From Trichobilharzia szidati (taxonomy: Eukaryota; Platyhelminthes; Trematoda; Strigeidida; Schistosomatidae), in NCBI GenBank assembly GCA_944472155.2, contig OX235271.1, forward strand, positions 90,037,256 through 90,101,255: 64,000 nt of DNA, given 5' to 3'. This document shows, one piece after another, positions 36,216-47,640 of the stretch. The stretch's first letter is position 1, and each line of letters opens with the position of its first letter. Under the pieces are notes generated by a model, which was not told where the DNA came from, ran no database searches, and was given only the letters and a program-made list of their open reading frames with translations. Made by a program: the position numbers and the translations under genes.

Positions 36216-36489
36216 CCTGGAGGGAAATTACCGAAAACATCTATTTTCTTTAATCATAATCTTTAATATTCATATTGGGGATATTTAAATTATAGTGCTA
36301 TAGTGCTCCAGCATGACGTAATTTATAAGATGTAAAGTGAATGAACTGGTAAAGACAACAAAAGGTGTGCCGACTGTTGAATTTGATAAATAAATAAATT
36401 GTAAAAACAGCTTGTGTTTATGAATTGAAAATGTTATTCATACGTATTGATATGGTGACTTCATGATTGGAGAAGGGTGTATCTGCCCC

Positions 36490-36945
36490 ATCAAACATTC
36501 CTATTCAGACAACTTGGATTCCACTTTATGTGAAGTACTTCAGGCTTGAGATGTTTATTATGAGCTTTGAAAATTTTCTGAATTATCTCAAAACAATTAA
36601 AATCAATTTTGTGACCTGATCCTATAACATATAAACCTATGGTCGATTATTTTTCAAGGTTTTCTAGTCCTGAAGTTTCTCTTAGTGGCTGAGGTGTTCA
36701 CTTCCCCTGACCTTGACTTCTCCAGGGGTTTCTCAGACATATACCGCATCGCAGTCGAAGCATTTAATGTTGTAGATACACTTAGACAGTACTCCATCAG
36801 AGCTCAATCTTTCGGAATGATAGTATTACCTTTTAGTGTGTCTGATGGTTTTAAAAATGTTCTTATGTTGGATTTATGCGGCAGTCTTCCAATCTCATCT
36901 GACGTGTTTGATCTTTATGGAATATATACTCAAGAAAAATAATAA
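36490..36945 (-). mobile_element. Penelope-like element fragment of a second lineage
   Basis: Minus-strand translation gives the GIY-YIG module CIYNIKCFDCDAVYV, then a stop, then ETPGEVKVRGSEH at 36800-36700. After frame breaks comes an uninterrupted C-terminal stretch IGSGHKIDFNCFEIIQKIFK continuing to HIKWNPSCLNRNV and a stop at 36491. The cysteine pattern (CxxCDAVYV) and the C-terminus differ from the other PLE copies here, marking a separate lineage. The 85-codon plus-strand frame at 36685-36942 is an antisense shadow of this element. Confidence 0.8.
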
Positions 36946-37009
36946 AGCAAAGAATATTATTCACAAAATCAACAATAACATCAAACATCACCACGAATGT
37001 ACTGCAAAA

Positions 37010-37160
37010 ACGTGGATTGCGACCCCGCCTACCTCACTAGGCGACAGTAAGCCTGGAAGATAGGAGGAATTGGACGTGAGACTACTATTTCTGCTCCATA
37101 AACCACAACTATGTCGTTAATAAAAATGCAAGAATTTTAGCCCTATGTTCCACTGGGAAA
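37010..37160 (+). mobile_element. Degenerate family A SINE remnant
   Basis: Only the tail TAGCCCTATGTTCCACTGGG at about 37138 is clear. The preceding GGAATTGGACGTGAGACTAC weakly matches the family A body GGTTGGGCATGAGGCTAGC. Confidence 0.45.
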
Positions 37161-38234
37161 AATCATTGCTGCATAGAGAGTTTGTGAAACCTAGTTTTCC
37201 AGACAATGTTTTATCATTTGGGTGACCTTTATCCTTTAAATGGAAACCTTAAGAACACCTATTTAAATGCAGTGCCAAATGTTACAGTCATTTCGTTCTC
37301 TCTCGTATACCTTTTTATTAAAATTTCAGAAGAGTCCTTTTTCCAAGGTAGCTCCCTTAGGAGTTTGTCTCTGCAACCCAGTATAATATTTGAATAAATT
37401 CTTGTTATTTTAGTTTCCTTACCAAAATACCTTTATAACAGACTAGGGAAAAGCTATTAATGTACACAAACAGTTTCATCTATGGCGACTGTCTATGTAT
37501 AAATCCTTCTGCTGTAATATCAGCCTGTTTAATCATATTAACACTTAAAAATTGCAATTCAAGAAGTGAATATCGCCATTTTTATTCACTTGCTGCTGTA
37601 AATTTTACACTCGTATAGTATGAATTAAATTCTCAATAAAAAGCTGTTTCAATGATACTCACCTGTCTTTTTTATGTACAAGGCATGTTATTAGCCGGCT
37701 TAATTCTATTCTAATTGTTCAGTACCGACCATTTTCAATTTCTGTCATCAAAAACAGATCAGCGGAAGAAGCTTTCCATCTGTACAATTGGTCATGGGGA
37801 CTTTAAAAATGACTCTCTGAGAAAATATGATTTATATTCCTCTTTGGTTCACAGAGTTTTACACCTGAAGATGATATCTTCATGATATGATATAGTGCTA
37901 TATCACAGTGGGCTACATGAAATAAAATTATTGTGTGATGAAGTGTTATAAAGGTAACTCCTACCGTATTTTGGTTTCGCCTCACACACCCATTGATCAG
38001 AGTGTCACAATATGAAACACGGTAGATTATTATTTTGAGTATTTTTAATCTTTTGAGTAAACTTGGTGTGACTAATATCAAAGAATAAAAAAGGAAACGT
38101 GTAGCACAGTTCCTAATATATAAAGATATAATCTATATATGACACAGCATAGACAATTATGAGAGTCTAGTGTCACAATCAAGTGTGATTAATTCAAAAT
38201 ACATTTTATTTATTTGGAGCATTTAGTACCTTTT
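37161..38234. other. No recognisable feature
   Basis: AT-rich sequence with no recognised gene or repeat. Confidence 0.4.
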
Positions 38235-38830
38235 ATGAATTTCAACAAAATAATTAGATATAATTTGTCTGACACGTGCAGTGTAGTTGCGCAACACATT
38301 TCAGACATTCGAATCATAGACACACTTGTGATATATAGTCTTATAAAATTCGACAAAGTATAGCCGAAGCTTTAGGTATACATGAACAGAAACCTAAATT
38401 ATGTGTTCAAAAACGTTTTGTCAAACCCCTTTCTTTACCTTGGTCATAGTAATGTTCTTTCTAGTTTTTATTTTTTTCTATTTTACCACTTGAATTCATT
38501 CCACTTCACTTCACATCTTCATTCTTATCGTAATCGTACTCCTAATTTTTAAATTTTTAGACAACGCTTGACATTAAAAAAAAATTTTTGATATCAATTC
38601 ACTTATAAAACAATCTAATAATTTTGTAATTCATCCACTTCAATGCTACCCCTTATAACATTTCAATTATCGTTATTCTTATCACATATGTTTATGTATA
38701 TTGACTGAGCAATTATTTAGTGCCACTTAATAACTTTTTCTGTAATATAAATACGACTGTACAGCTTGAAAATGAAGTCGTTGAAAAGAAATTTCTTCGC
38801 TGACCAAAAACTGTGTTTTTACTTATGAAT
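38235..38830 (+). mobile_element. Penelope-like element 3' end
   Basis: The segment 38360-38440 reads in one frame AEALGIHEQKPKLCVQKRF followed by VKPLSLPW. This is the best-preserved C-terminal PLE block in the window. It is followed by an untranslated region and the terminal block ACGACTGTACAGCTTGAAAA at 38752. The RT and endonuclease parts are missing through 5' truncation. Confidence 0.78.
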
Positions 38831-39599
38831 GAAAAGCATAAAAGGTCAAAATTGAATCGATATCGGTCAAAATGATCACTCAAGGGTTAAAATCATAGAT
38901 AATAGGTGCAAAAAGAAGGGAAATGTTGCTGTGTAAATAACCCTTGATTTTAAAATTGGATTGCCAGGATAAGTTATGTGATTCCTGGAAGATGAAGGAC
39001 TGAAATCAATTGGGGGGAAAGCAAAAAACAACTTAAAGCCAATCAAATCACTATAAACTGACATTTGGAAATAAATTTAATATAATGACACGTAATTTCT
39101 GAAAGAATGAAACAGGTTTAGGCCTTTGTAAGTTTAAAGTTCCATTGATCTTAGTATGTTACAGTTACAGATTTCAAGTCGGTGTTTAAATTAACTTCAT
39201 GAACTGTTTGTTGTTGGCATTATTTCACTTAACGCAGAATGAAATAAACGATTCATTGATGCATTTAACCAGATGTTGATAAAGTTATTTAAAATGTTTT
39301 TGTTTTCATAGAACACTCATTTCAATGAAATACGGTATAAAAAATCGGAATGCAAGCCTCCGTCACTTTGGAATAATCAGTATGGCTGTGGGATAAACAT
39401 TCTACCGACTCAATAATTAGCTATTTCTTGTTTGTATTCCAGTCACTTGGTCAGCTCAGTACTGGCCAGTAAACATCTGCTGATAGTTTGAAACTAAATA
39501 TTTTATTTGTGATTTATAAATTTTCTGCTGACTTGTTGAAAATATATAATATGTCTCTGTAAGTACTTTTTCCTCTTTAGATCAAGAATTGTAGGTACT
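38831..39599. other. No recognisable feature
   Basis: AT-rich sequence with no recognised gene or repeat. Confidence 0.4.
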
Positions 39600-40640
39600 C
39601 GATTTGAACTCATGAAGGCACGTACAAGCTTATGGTGAATAGTCATCTAAAGTGGTGACAGCCAGAGATATGTGTCAGCAATACCCATTTTCACCATTTT
39701 TGTTTAATTTCACCACAGATGTTCTAAAAAGATTAATGTTAACTGATTTTAGGGACTTATGCATTGACTTGTTACTAGGGTACAGTCCTATTGACTTGGA
39801 GTATGAGGATGATATTGTCTTCCTAGGTGAAGACGTTTACAAAATCCACAGTATTCTGGACACCTTTAGCAAAAATCTTTGAATGTTTGACATGTCAATC
39901 ACTCCAGTCAAATGTAAGATGATGCTACTGGACTGAACTACATCGACTCCTAGGTTAGTGATAGGGAGTCAAGTGGTAGAGCGTGTTGACCACTTCACTT
40001 ATGTGCGAATTTACATCAGTCTCTTCAGGCTTATTGCTGATAAAATCTCAGTTCGAATACAAAAGAGCTTATGTGACGTTTGCCAACCTACCTCATTTCT
40101 AGAGTAGATTAGACATCCGGTTGTCCGTTAAACAACGTGTGTACTGCACTAAAGTTCGCTTTTTCGTCCTTCATGGCTGCAAGATATGACTATTGAAAGT
40201 GGAAGATCTGAAAAGGCTAACTATCTTTGACTACATATATTTGCGTTCTGTCTCCCGAGTTGCGTGGCATAACGTGATAAGTAATACTGAGGTTAGGCGT
40301 CGAGTGTTAGGTAACGAAGATAAGTTAATTGGTGAGGTTGTGAATACGAGTTGATTGTTTTGGGTAGCGTACGTGTTGCGAATACTGAGATATCGTACGG
40401 GTACTAGTCAACATGGGGTAAGGTTGTAAAATTGTTAGAGGCAGTCAAACCAAAACCTGGTATTAGTCCATAAAATCTTCGGGAATTGAATGGATCCACG
40501 TAGAGTGGTGTGGAATGCCTGATTGAGGTCCTCGGGATCCTAAGAAATGTTGAATTGAGACTTCTGGTGATATGGTCTGAAGTTGTTCCCAAGGAGGAGA
40601 TGCGTTTACTCTCTGTAGTCTTCTATATCAAATAAACCGT
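39600..40640 (+). mobile_element. Non-LTR retrotransposon remnant, same family as 12.0-12.9 kb
   Basis: The frame 39652-39882 contains an RT region ending PIDLEYEDDIVFLGEDVYKI; the usual ADD motif is changed to EDD. It follows QQYPFSPFLFNF, a relative of the Q-G-(C/D)-PLSPFLFNF motif. Later blocks decode as VEDLKRLTIFDYIYLRSVSR, NTEVRRRVLGNEDK and a terminal GDM..SCSQ segment near 40570. The order and content match the copy at 12.03-12.87 kb. Many stops make it inactive. Confidence 0.8.
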
Positions 40641-40859
40641 CATGCCTTCCCATGTTACTGTTTTTTCTCCCCCACATATTTACTTATCATAATTCTTTTT
40701 AATCTCTTTTTTCTCTCTCTTTTATTTGCTACATAAAGTGTGCCAATTTGATCATTGCATTTGCGTGTAAAGTCACTTTCTTGGCCGGTCTTGGTTTAAC
40801 TAATCATAGGGAAAATACCTTAATCACTCATTTAGTGATGTCATATTTTATTAGAATGT

Positions 40860-41012
40860 TTTATATTTCTAATATACTTTTTGGGCGTTGAAGTTTCTCT
40901 AGCAGTTTGTTAGCTTTTGTGGTGTAAGGTCAATAGCTCCATGCCAAACCCTCCCTCTTTACCCGGACATGAGGCTGGCTAGAAAACTAGCAAGCTAGTT
41001 AACTAAGGGAGA
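40860..41012 (-). mobile_element. SINE-A-related body fragment, variant
   Basis: Sister of 17375-17540, sharing GGCTAGAAAACTAGCAAGCT, CCAAACCCTCCCTCTTTACC and GTTGAAGTTTCTCTAGCAGT. It is joined directly to the RTE fragment that starts near 41011. Confidence 0.6.
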
Positions 41013-42092
41013 TCACCTTCATCGTCTTCGAAAAGGTCTTTGGAAGCTATTTCAACACTACGGCTTGCAGTGCCCAAGTCTTCATCAACCTCACTCAACA
41101 GCTGGCTATATGACAATGCCACGTGTCAGGTGATCCATAATGGAAATATCAGAGAGGTGTTCGAAGTGAATACAGGAGTAAGACAAGGTTGTCTGCCTAT
41201 TATCACCAATGATATTCATAATTGTGGTGGACTGGATTATGCTTCAGACTGTGCACTGGAGTGAGAAGACAGTAGCACTTTACACGGACAACAAGACTCT
41301 AGAAGATCTGGAATTCGTGGACGATTTGTGTTTAATGTCACACAAACTCGAAGACTTGCAGGCGAATCCAACAGACTGGTTGAAGAGGCAGCGAACACAT
41401 GACTGTAGGTGAACATAGAGAAGACGGAGATTGTGATGATAACCAACCAGCAGCAAAAACAGTCAGCATCAATCAGTATCAGTAAGAGAAATTTAACAGA
41501 GGTTACTTCCTTCACTTATCTAGGAAGCATCGTTTCAACTAAGGGGCATGGATGAAGATGTCAAAGTTAGCCAGAATCGGAAAGGTAAGATATGCCTTCG
41601 TTAATCTGAAACCAGCTTACAAATCTTCTGCACTCAGCCACCATAAAGAAGAAGATTCAGGTTTTCAACACAAATGTGAGGTCAGTCAGTCACTTCTTCT
41701 GTACGGCTCAGAACCTTGGCGTTTGCATCACAAAAAAGGATTTCCAACAGCTGCTTTCTCTAGCTGCATACTGAAGTATAAATGGCCGGCAAGAATAAGT
41801 AACAAGAAACTGTGGGAACTGTGCCGATGGATCAACAAAAATGTAGGCAAAAATGGAGATGGATCGGGCACACATTGAAGAGGCCGTCAAATGACACTAC
41901 CCGCCAGGCCCTCAACTGGAATCCTAATGAGAAGCGAAAAGCGGGCGTCCCAGGAGATCAAGTGAAGAGGAAGTGGGAGACTATGGGCAATCATGGACCT
42001 AACTGAAGAGGACGGTAGAAAATATAAAAAGTGAAGATGTGTTGCTGAAGCCTTATGTTCCATTCAGGACCCCAGGGAATAATAAAAAATAA
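41011..42092 (+). mobile_element. RTE-clade retrotransposon remnant, RT palm to 3' tail
   Basis: Landmarks in three frames: DNATCQVIHNGNIREVFEVN, TGVRQGCL, LEDLEFVDDLCLMSHKLEDL (RT catalytic box, FADD changed to FVDD), ARIGKVRYAFVNLKP, SLLLYGSEPWR, LKYKWPARISNKKLWEL, RQKWRWIGHTLKRP and ARQALNWNPNEKRKAG. The end carries the C-terminal codons GAAGCCTTATGTTCCATTC and an AATAATAAAAAATAATAATG tail. Several frameshifts and a small deletion near 41035 show it is dead. Confidence 0.88.
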
Positions 42093-43048
42093 TAATGTTT
42101 CATTACCCTTCTTTCATAAATGGAATTCATTTCAGCATTACTTTGTGTGTGATGTGCCGTAGATGACTCTAATCAGCCTACACACACACATAACTTAATG
42201 TTTCGCCAATCTATTGGAATTCTGTTGAGCTAATTAATATGGCTATTTGTTGGAAATAGCCTTAATAATAGGATATGTGAAGTTTTTTAGTAATAATAAT
42301 GATAATAATTACAGAAGTAGTATTGGTAATAGCAGAAGGATGAAAGGGTGAAGGAGTGAAATAGTAGCACTAATTGAACCATTTATAACACTTATGAAAA
42401 AAAAACAAGCATATTAAAAACAGAATACAAGTACTTCTTCATTTCTTGAGACAAAAACAGTCTCAATTATGTAAACAGCCTTGCCAATAATTGATGAGAA
42501 TATTTATGAGTGTAATTCATTACTTCAAGTAACATGACTACATAAGACATACAATGCTTATGAGTTTTGAAGTTGTCTGATTCACAGTTAAGTGTTGGAA
42601 AGCTACTGCAATGAAAGTTTCACTCCTATTTTTATTCGCCATCAAATGTCTATATTATCTTCTTGTAGAAGTATACCAGTGTATTTTTCTCGAAACTTAT
42701 AAATTATCAGACGCAAGAACAGAAACATTCAAGACATAGAAATACTGAAAATTACTGTAAAACAGCTAATAGTGTCGCGTGGGCAAACTGCGAATGTTAT
42801 TGGCTAAATACTAAACTTGATTTAACTTATGATAGTATTTTAAAGCAGGATATCGAAGTTCTGCATACCTAATTTTGATGTCATACAATTATACTGGTAT
42901 TACAACATACGTCCAAAAACAGATGAAACTTTTTAAGCTGTGTTTAAGAGACGAAGCTGTTTATTTTGTTAACCAAGTCGAGAGTAAGAGAGAACAGATA
43001 CATGCCAGTAGTATGGAATGACTCCTTAGTGCACGCATAACTGATAGC
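42093..43048. other. No recognisable feature
   Basis: AT-rich sequence with no recognised gene or repeat. Confidence 0.4.
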
Positions 43049-43049
43049 T

Positions 43050-43285
43050 GGAATAGTGGTGAGCATTCTACCGCTGTGCCACCAACCACGTAGGTGGTCC
43101 AGAGTTCGATCCCTGGCATACGCGCTCTTTTATCTCGCCAAGGCAGTAATACGACTGGTAAAGAGGGAAGGTTGGGTATGAGGATAGCAAACCTATCCCG
43201 TAAAAATAAATGTCACTGCTACTGAAACTTCAAGCCAATAGCTTGAAGCCCTATGCTCCCCTGGAAACGTAAAGGAATAAAAATG
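43050..43285 (+). mobile_element. Family A SINE whose A-box head is inverted
   Basis: Bases 43058-43083 are an exact 26-base reverse complement of the head at 27389-27414. Directly after it the SINE continues in normal plus orientation (AACCACGTAGGTGGTCCAGA, B box GAGTTCGATCCC, body, tail GAAGCCCTATGCTCCCCTGG). The inversion removes the correctly oriented A box, so polymerase III transcription from this copy would probably be impaired. Confidence 0.88.
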
Positions 43286-44018
43286 ATTTCAACTTAGAAA
43301 CTAAATGCTCAGAAGGTCTCAGAGATTTCTGAAGAGTTTGATGTAATTAATGGTAGAGAGTACTTAAATTGAAACCAGATAGCAGTTAAAACGGAGTATC
43401 TCTAGATTGTCAGTGCGTGGTGTAAATTATCTAGTCAAAAATGCAAATAGTGGTATTTCATGATAATCAGAGAAATTCTAATGTGTAGCAATTTAGAGAA
43501 ACCTTCTTTTGAAATCCTTATCAAACACTAGTATCTCTTTCCTTAGCCATTAGTGCAAGAACTCTAAATATCTTTCACTCAGCTGAATTAAAGAGAAAAT
43601 GTAGAGGTCATTATTCGTAGATTAAATCCCTTTTATGGATTCAATGTCCAAATTTCAGACTGTTGCCCAAACAGCATGTAGACAAAAGAAAAAACTAAAT
43701 TGAACAAATATTGTCTTTTTATTAGATTCTGACGCATGAATAGTCTCCATTTGGAAGGATTTACGAAACAATATTCTTGTGTGGATAATACGTGCCGACA
43801 TTAAGAAAAACTTAAATGTCATTTTAACCAATGTGATTATTGTGGCATTTCTATATTTATTTCTAAGCTACAATGTTTTCCTAACACTCTGAATTGATCT
43901 GGTAATCTAAGTAAGTATCAGATAGAAAAATATCCCATTTTAGGAACGGTGAAGTTATTAAAATAACTCGTCTGTGTTTAAAATAATAGCCATGTTCTTG
44001 ATCAGTCAGAAGTAGAAA
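43286..44018. other. No recognisable feature
   Basis: AT-rich sequence with no recognised gene or repeat. Confidence 0.4.
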
Positions 44019-44019
44019 G

Positions 44020-44385
44020 ATACGCATCGAAAGTCACCAACAACTGTGTTCACAAATTCATATGACAGTGCCAGAGTGATTGTATAGAAAGTAAGGAAAG
44101 ACAGACATCTACTGACTACTTCGAACATAATCACAAACGTCTCTGACACAAAGATCCCAGGTTTCTTACCAAGAACACTGGTAGATATCCAGTAGAATCG
44201 GGATACAAATTAGATATTCTAGCTACACTTATCACCATCAACAAGCAAAGAAATCCAACTTCACTTCAATTTGCTAAATATGCTCTTATTAAGCCACTCA
44301 AACCCTACTGGTGTTCACAGAAATAAACTGTGATTATTCTCAGTTTATCCCGGCAACAATTGTCCCATTTATTATAATATTATGT
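44020..44385 (+). mobile_element. Penelope-like element fragment, C-terminal
   Basis: The plus strand with stops reads CVHKFI, QCQSDCIESKER (the decayed GIY-YIG strand region), SGYKLDILATLITINKQRN and then YALIKPLKPYWCSQK. The last matches the conserved AEAL.I...KP.LC.QK block of the other PLE copies. Inactive. Confidence 0.65.
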
Positions 44386-44692
44386 ATTATTATCACCTTT
44401 TTAGCCTACTGATCTGAACTCGTTTAATCGATTTGAAATAACTTCTAATTACTTCTTTCGTATACTGCTGGTTAATTGGCGTTTTGTTATTAATTCACAC
44501 TTTAATTCTCATCTCAGCTTATGGCAAATGAGTAATTTCTTTTCATGCCAGTGTTACAACTGACACGCCATCAAATTTCACTTGTTGTTTTTCCAAACTA
44601 CTATCTTCATGTCCAATTTTCGCTTAGTAGAATAAAAAGTGTAGGTTTTAATCTCATGAAACCGATGTATATTTTAAGTTGTCTGCAACTGA
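44386..44692. other. No recognisable feature
   Basis: AT-rich sequence, possibly PLE untranslated region at its start. Confidence 0.35.
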
Positions 44693-44930
44693 AGAGTCGG
44701 TGGCATAGCGGTTAGGACGCTCGCCGACCATGCACATGGTCCGGGGTTCGATCCCCGGCCACCGACGCACTCCTTTACCTCGCTAAGCCAGAAATAATGC
44801 TGGTGAAGAGGAAAGGTCGGGCATGAGGCTAGCAACCCCATCCTGTAAAATAAACACTGCTACAGAAACTTCAAGCCACTAGCTTGAAGCCCTATGTTCT
44901 ACTGGGGAACGTGAAGGAAAAAAAGAAAGA
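44693..44930 (+). mobile_element. Chimeric SINE: family B-like head with family A body and tail
   Basis: The head GTCGGTGGCATAGCGGTTAG, then CGACCATGCACATGGTCCGG and a B box GGGTTCGATCCCCGG, matches family B heads at 32.8 and 55.9 kb better than family A heads. The rest is a normal family A body (AAGCCAGAAATAATGCTGGT; CACTGCTACAGAAACTTCAA) and tail (GAAGCCCTATGTTCTACTGG). Confidence 0.82.
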
Positions 44931-45639
44931 AGCAACTGAAGAGAAGTTTCAGAATAAAATGTGCACACTTCATACAGGAAGATGTTCTGTGTGAAGGTAA
45001 AACCATCGAAAATAGTTTGATTGCCAAAATACTCACTTAAATAGTATGTCCCTAACTAATCTCTGTCATCAACACACTTCAGAAGAATTCTAAATCAGAA
45101 AAGCAGAATAGGATAGTAAGCGATGAACACATCCATGCTGGGAAACTTAGCAGTGCGGTCCAGTAAAAATCAATCGATGGAGAGTGCTTTGAAAATTTCC
45201 ATCTATATATTTAGAAAAAAAGAACACATTGAGCGAAAGAAAACATTCCTTTTCTATTGGTTCCTCAACAGTGACTCAACACCAATATATGCTCTTACAT
45301 TAAAGTTACGCCAATCATGTGGAGATGTTAGTCAATAAGAATTATCACTTTTAAGGATTAAGAGGGTAGAAATTAGCGACAGGTTGTTAGTCTACAAGAA
45401 ACATAAATTTCTGAGGTATAGGAGGAGTGAAATTAATTACAAAATCCAGGGTCAGTTAATATGTAGAGGTCAGCAACAAGTTATTGTATAGTCGATAATT
45501 CATGAAATAATGATGACTAAGAATAAATAAATGAACTACGTAGAATATCTAGATTCAAATAATGTAACTGAAATTGGCTGAACAGTAATTGTAATAAAAT
45601 AACATCATCAGTTGGTAGATACAAGGGTGTAGGAAAAAT
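44931..45639. other. No recognisable feature
   Basis: A 71-codon frame at 45123-45338 has no recognisable domain. Nothing else was seen. Confidence 0.35.
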
Positions 45640-46215
45640 GGTTTTCACGATGCTATATCTGTTATGTGGACGGCCTTCGCAAAGGAAAGAGCGGCTCAGA
45701 TTTCTTTTTGAATGCACGAAATCGGCTTGTTCAGAAGAATTCCGATTACCTCTGTTGTGTATAAGATCTGTACTAATAAAGCGTGAGAAAGGTTGGGTAA
45801 AATATGATGAATAACTTTAAGCGCTCTGTTAGTGTCGATTTGACGTTCTATATCGATGAGATGAGCTAGCATTGAGCAGATTATCGCTTAATTTTATCCT
45901 TGGCTTAGCCAAGATAGACGATATTCAGAAATTCGACACTAGACAAGTCTAACTTGCCTAATCGCTCGCCCTTTATACCTAGCTCTTCAGAAGTCGTTAA
46001 ACTAGTAAAGGCACATGAAAAGTGAGATATCAGTCAGTTTGTCTTTATCCGGTGGACTTAGTATTGGTTGACTGGTGAATAAATAGAATGAAATAGCTGC
46101 GTTAAAAGTCCTTTCGAAGGCCCTTTTCAGACGTTGGGATACAACCTCACTAATGACCTCTCCCTTGAATATCGGTCCTGAGGACAACAATTTTTTGGTT
46201 ATAGCAAGCACCCTG
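45640..46215 (-). mobile_element. Penelope-like fragment, linker to C-terminus
   Basis: The minus-strand frame 46211-46002 contains GPIFKGEVISEVVSQRLKRA, FERTFNAAISFYLFTSQPI and a decayed CLY at the start of the GIY-YIG module. Further left, in another frame, comes HLIDIERQIDTNRALKVIHH with an LSHALLVQIL segment, the distal PLE C-terminus. The GIY-YIG core between them is eroded. Confidence 0.78.
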
Positions 46216-46309
46216 GACTTTTGAATTCTGAGGATGATATGAAAAGAAGATCACAGTTCTAGAATATAACCACTATAGTTTCCTAAAGAGATATATTGGT
46301 GAATAAAGA

Positions 46310-46600
46310 ATTTGCGTCACAGCTGTTACCTCTAACGGTGTACATCAGTTTATGGGTAGCTTCCTAAGCAGATACACTGGAAGGACAGAAAGAAGGGCCT
46401 ATCTTAGATCTTTTGACCACACACTGAAAAGTCTGCGACTAAAAGTAAGTAAATTATTCAACAAAGCAGTTGTGAGATAACTGAAATGACACAGGACATC
46501 AAGCAGACATCTCGAATTCTTTCTAAATAATAAACACATCATCAGGCTAAAGTCTCTTGAATTTCATCAAGGCCGTATCTGACAGACGATGACTTATTTA
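46310..46600 (+). mobile_element. Penelope-like GIY-YIG fragment in inverted orientation
   Basis: The plus-strand frame reads RYTGRTERRAYLRSFDHTLK then SLRLK. This is the YIGRT...R..EH.PKSLRL segment of the GIY-YIG module. It lies between two minus-strand PLE fragments and points the other way. Confidence 0.72.
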
Positions 46601-46849
46601 TTTAAAAAGTAGTTGTATTACGTGTTTCTCTACCTTGATAACTCGTCTTTTAACCTCTATTGATGACTTTTGAATAAGGCATTTAGAGGACAGATTTCGC
46701 GAGATGATATCATTCCGCAGTTTCTTTGCAACCAGTTTACAACTAACATGGTTACCAATAATAAAATAAAGTGCTGACAATTACTCAGTTATATAAAGCA
46801 AAAGTACATACCAATGACCAATCATATTTAAATAGATCAAGTAGACAAT

Positions 46850-47640
46850 GCAAGAACAAGGTTGAAGTCTACTGTTTTTGCACACGTAGTCTAGGATGTA
46901 TATGATTAATCCAAAGTGCTTCCATCACCTGTAATAATCAACCTTGAATTAGAGTTATGTGAAATAATTGTGAAACAGTCATTAATACTGATTTTGTGAC
47001 CTGACATTAATAAGTACTTTGTAATGGATGATGATGGATTTCCACTCAGATTAATTGCTTTAAGATTTTGTGTGTCTTAATAACCATTTTGGAACATATT
47101 CTTTTCAACGACATTGAAACATTCTATTGGTTCTACCTATACAGGTGTCACCACAGCTGTAGGTTAACTTGTAGATGCAGTTTGAAGTAGAGTACACAGA
47201 ATTTCCTCCTCTTATCGTAGGTTCAGGGATCGAAAATGTTCTAGATGTGAGAGAAAGAGATGCAGCGTAGAATGTGCGTTTGATGGTTGACCGAAGTCTT
47301 AGAGGTGCCAATTGCATATTCTAGTCACCCTTGAATGGTGATAAAGATAGCTTTCTTTGGTTCAGAAGCTGTCTTTTTTAGATGTGGTCTATCCTTTACT
47401 GTGACAATTGATAAGGTTTTCTGGATAACCATTAGCTAATAAAACTGAATGTCGAAGCCCATTCATCAATGTGTCACTCGTGCATATTTTTCGGGCCCTT
47501 GAGAACAAACATTTCACTAGGGAAAGTTTATACTGGATAGGAACAAAACTGGTTAAATGAAGATATTGTCCACTCCATGTCTGTTTACGAAAAATAGATA
47601 GCTCAGCCATTCCATCTATTGATTATGTCATCTTTTAAAT
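46850..47640 (-). mobile_element. Penelope-like fragment, RT thumb through GIY-YIG
   Basis: The minus-strand frame 47610-47389 reads FRKQTWSGQYLHLTSFVPIQ and YKLSLVKCLFSRARKICT, the conserved end of the PLE reverse transcriptase. The frame 47317-47105 reads LRSTIKRTFYAASLSLTSRT and SNCIYKLTYSCGDTCIGRTN, the linker and GIY-YIG start. Beyond a stop come KEYVPKWLLRHTKS and, near 46890, EALWINHIHPRLRVQKQ, the C-terminal block. It is the longest PLE segment in the window and is inactive. Confidence 0.85.

Noticed and set aside
36685..36942. 85-codon plus-strand open frame
   Set aside because: The minus strand of the same bases encodes a Penelope-like GIY-YIG module with recognisable motifs, so the plus frame is an antisense shadow.
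44693..44765. Possible tRNA gene (well-formed A and B boxes)
   Set aside because: It continues into SINE body and tail, lacks a convincing cloverleaf, and similar heads occur at many loci.
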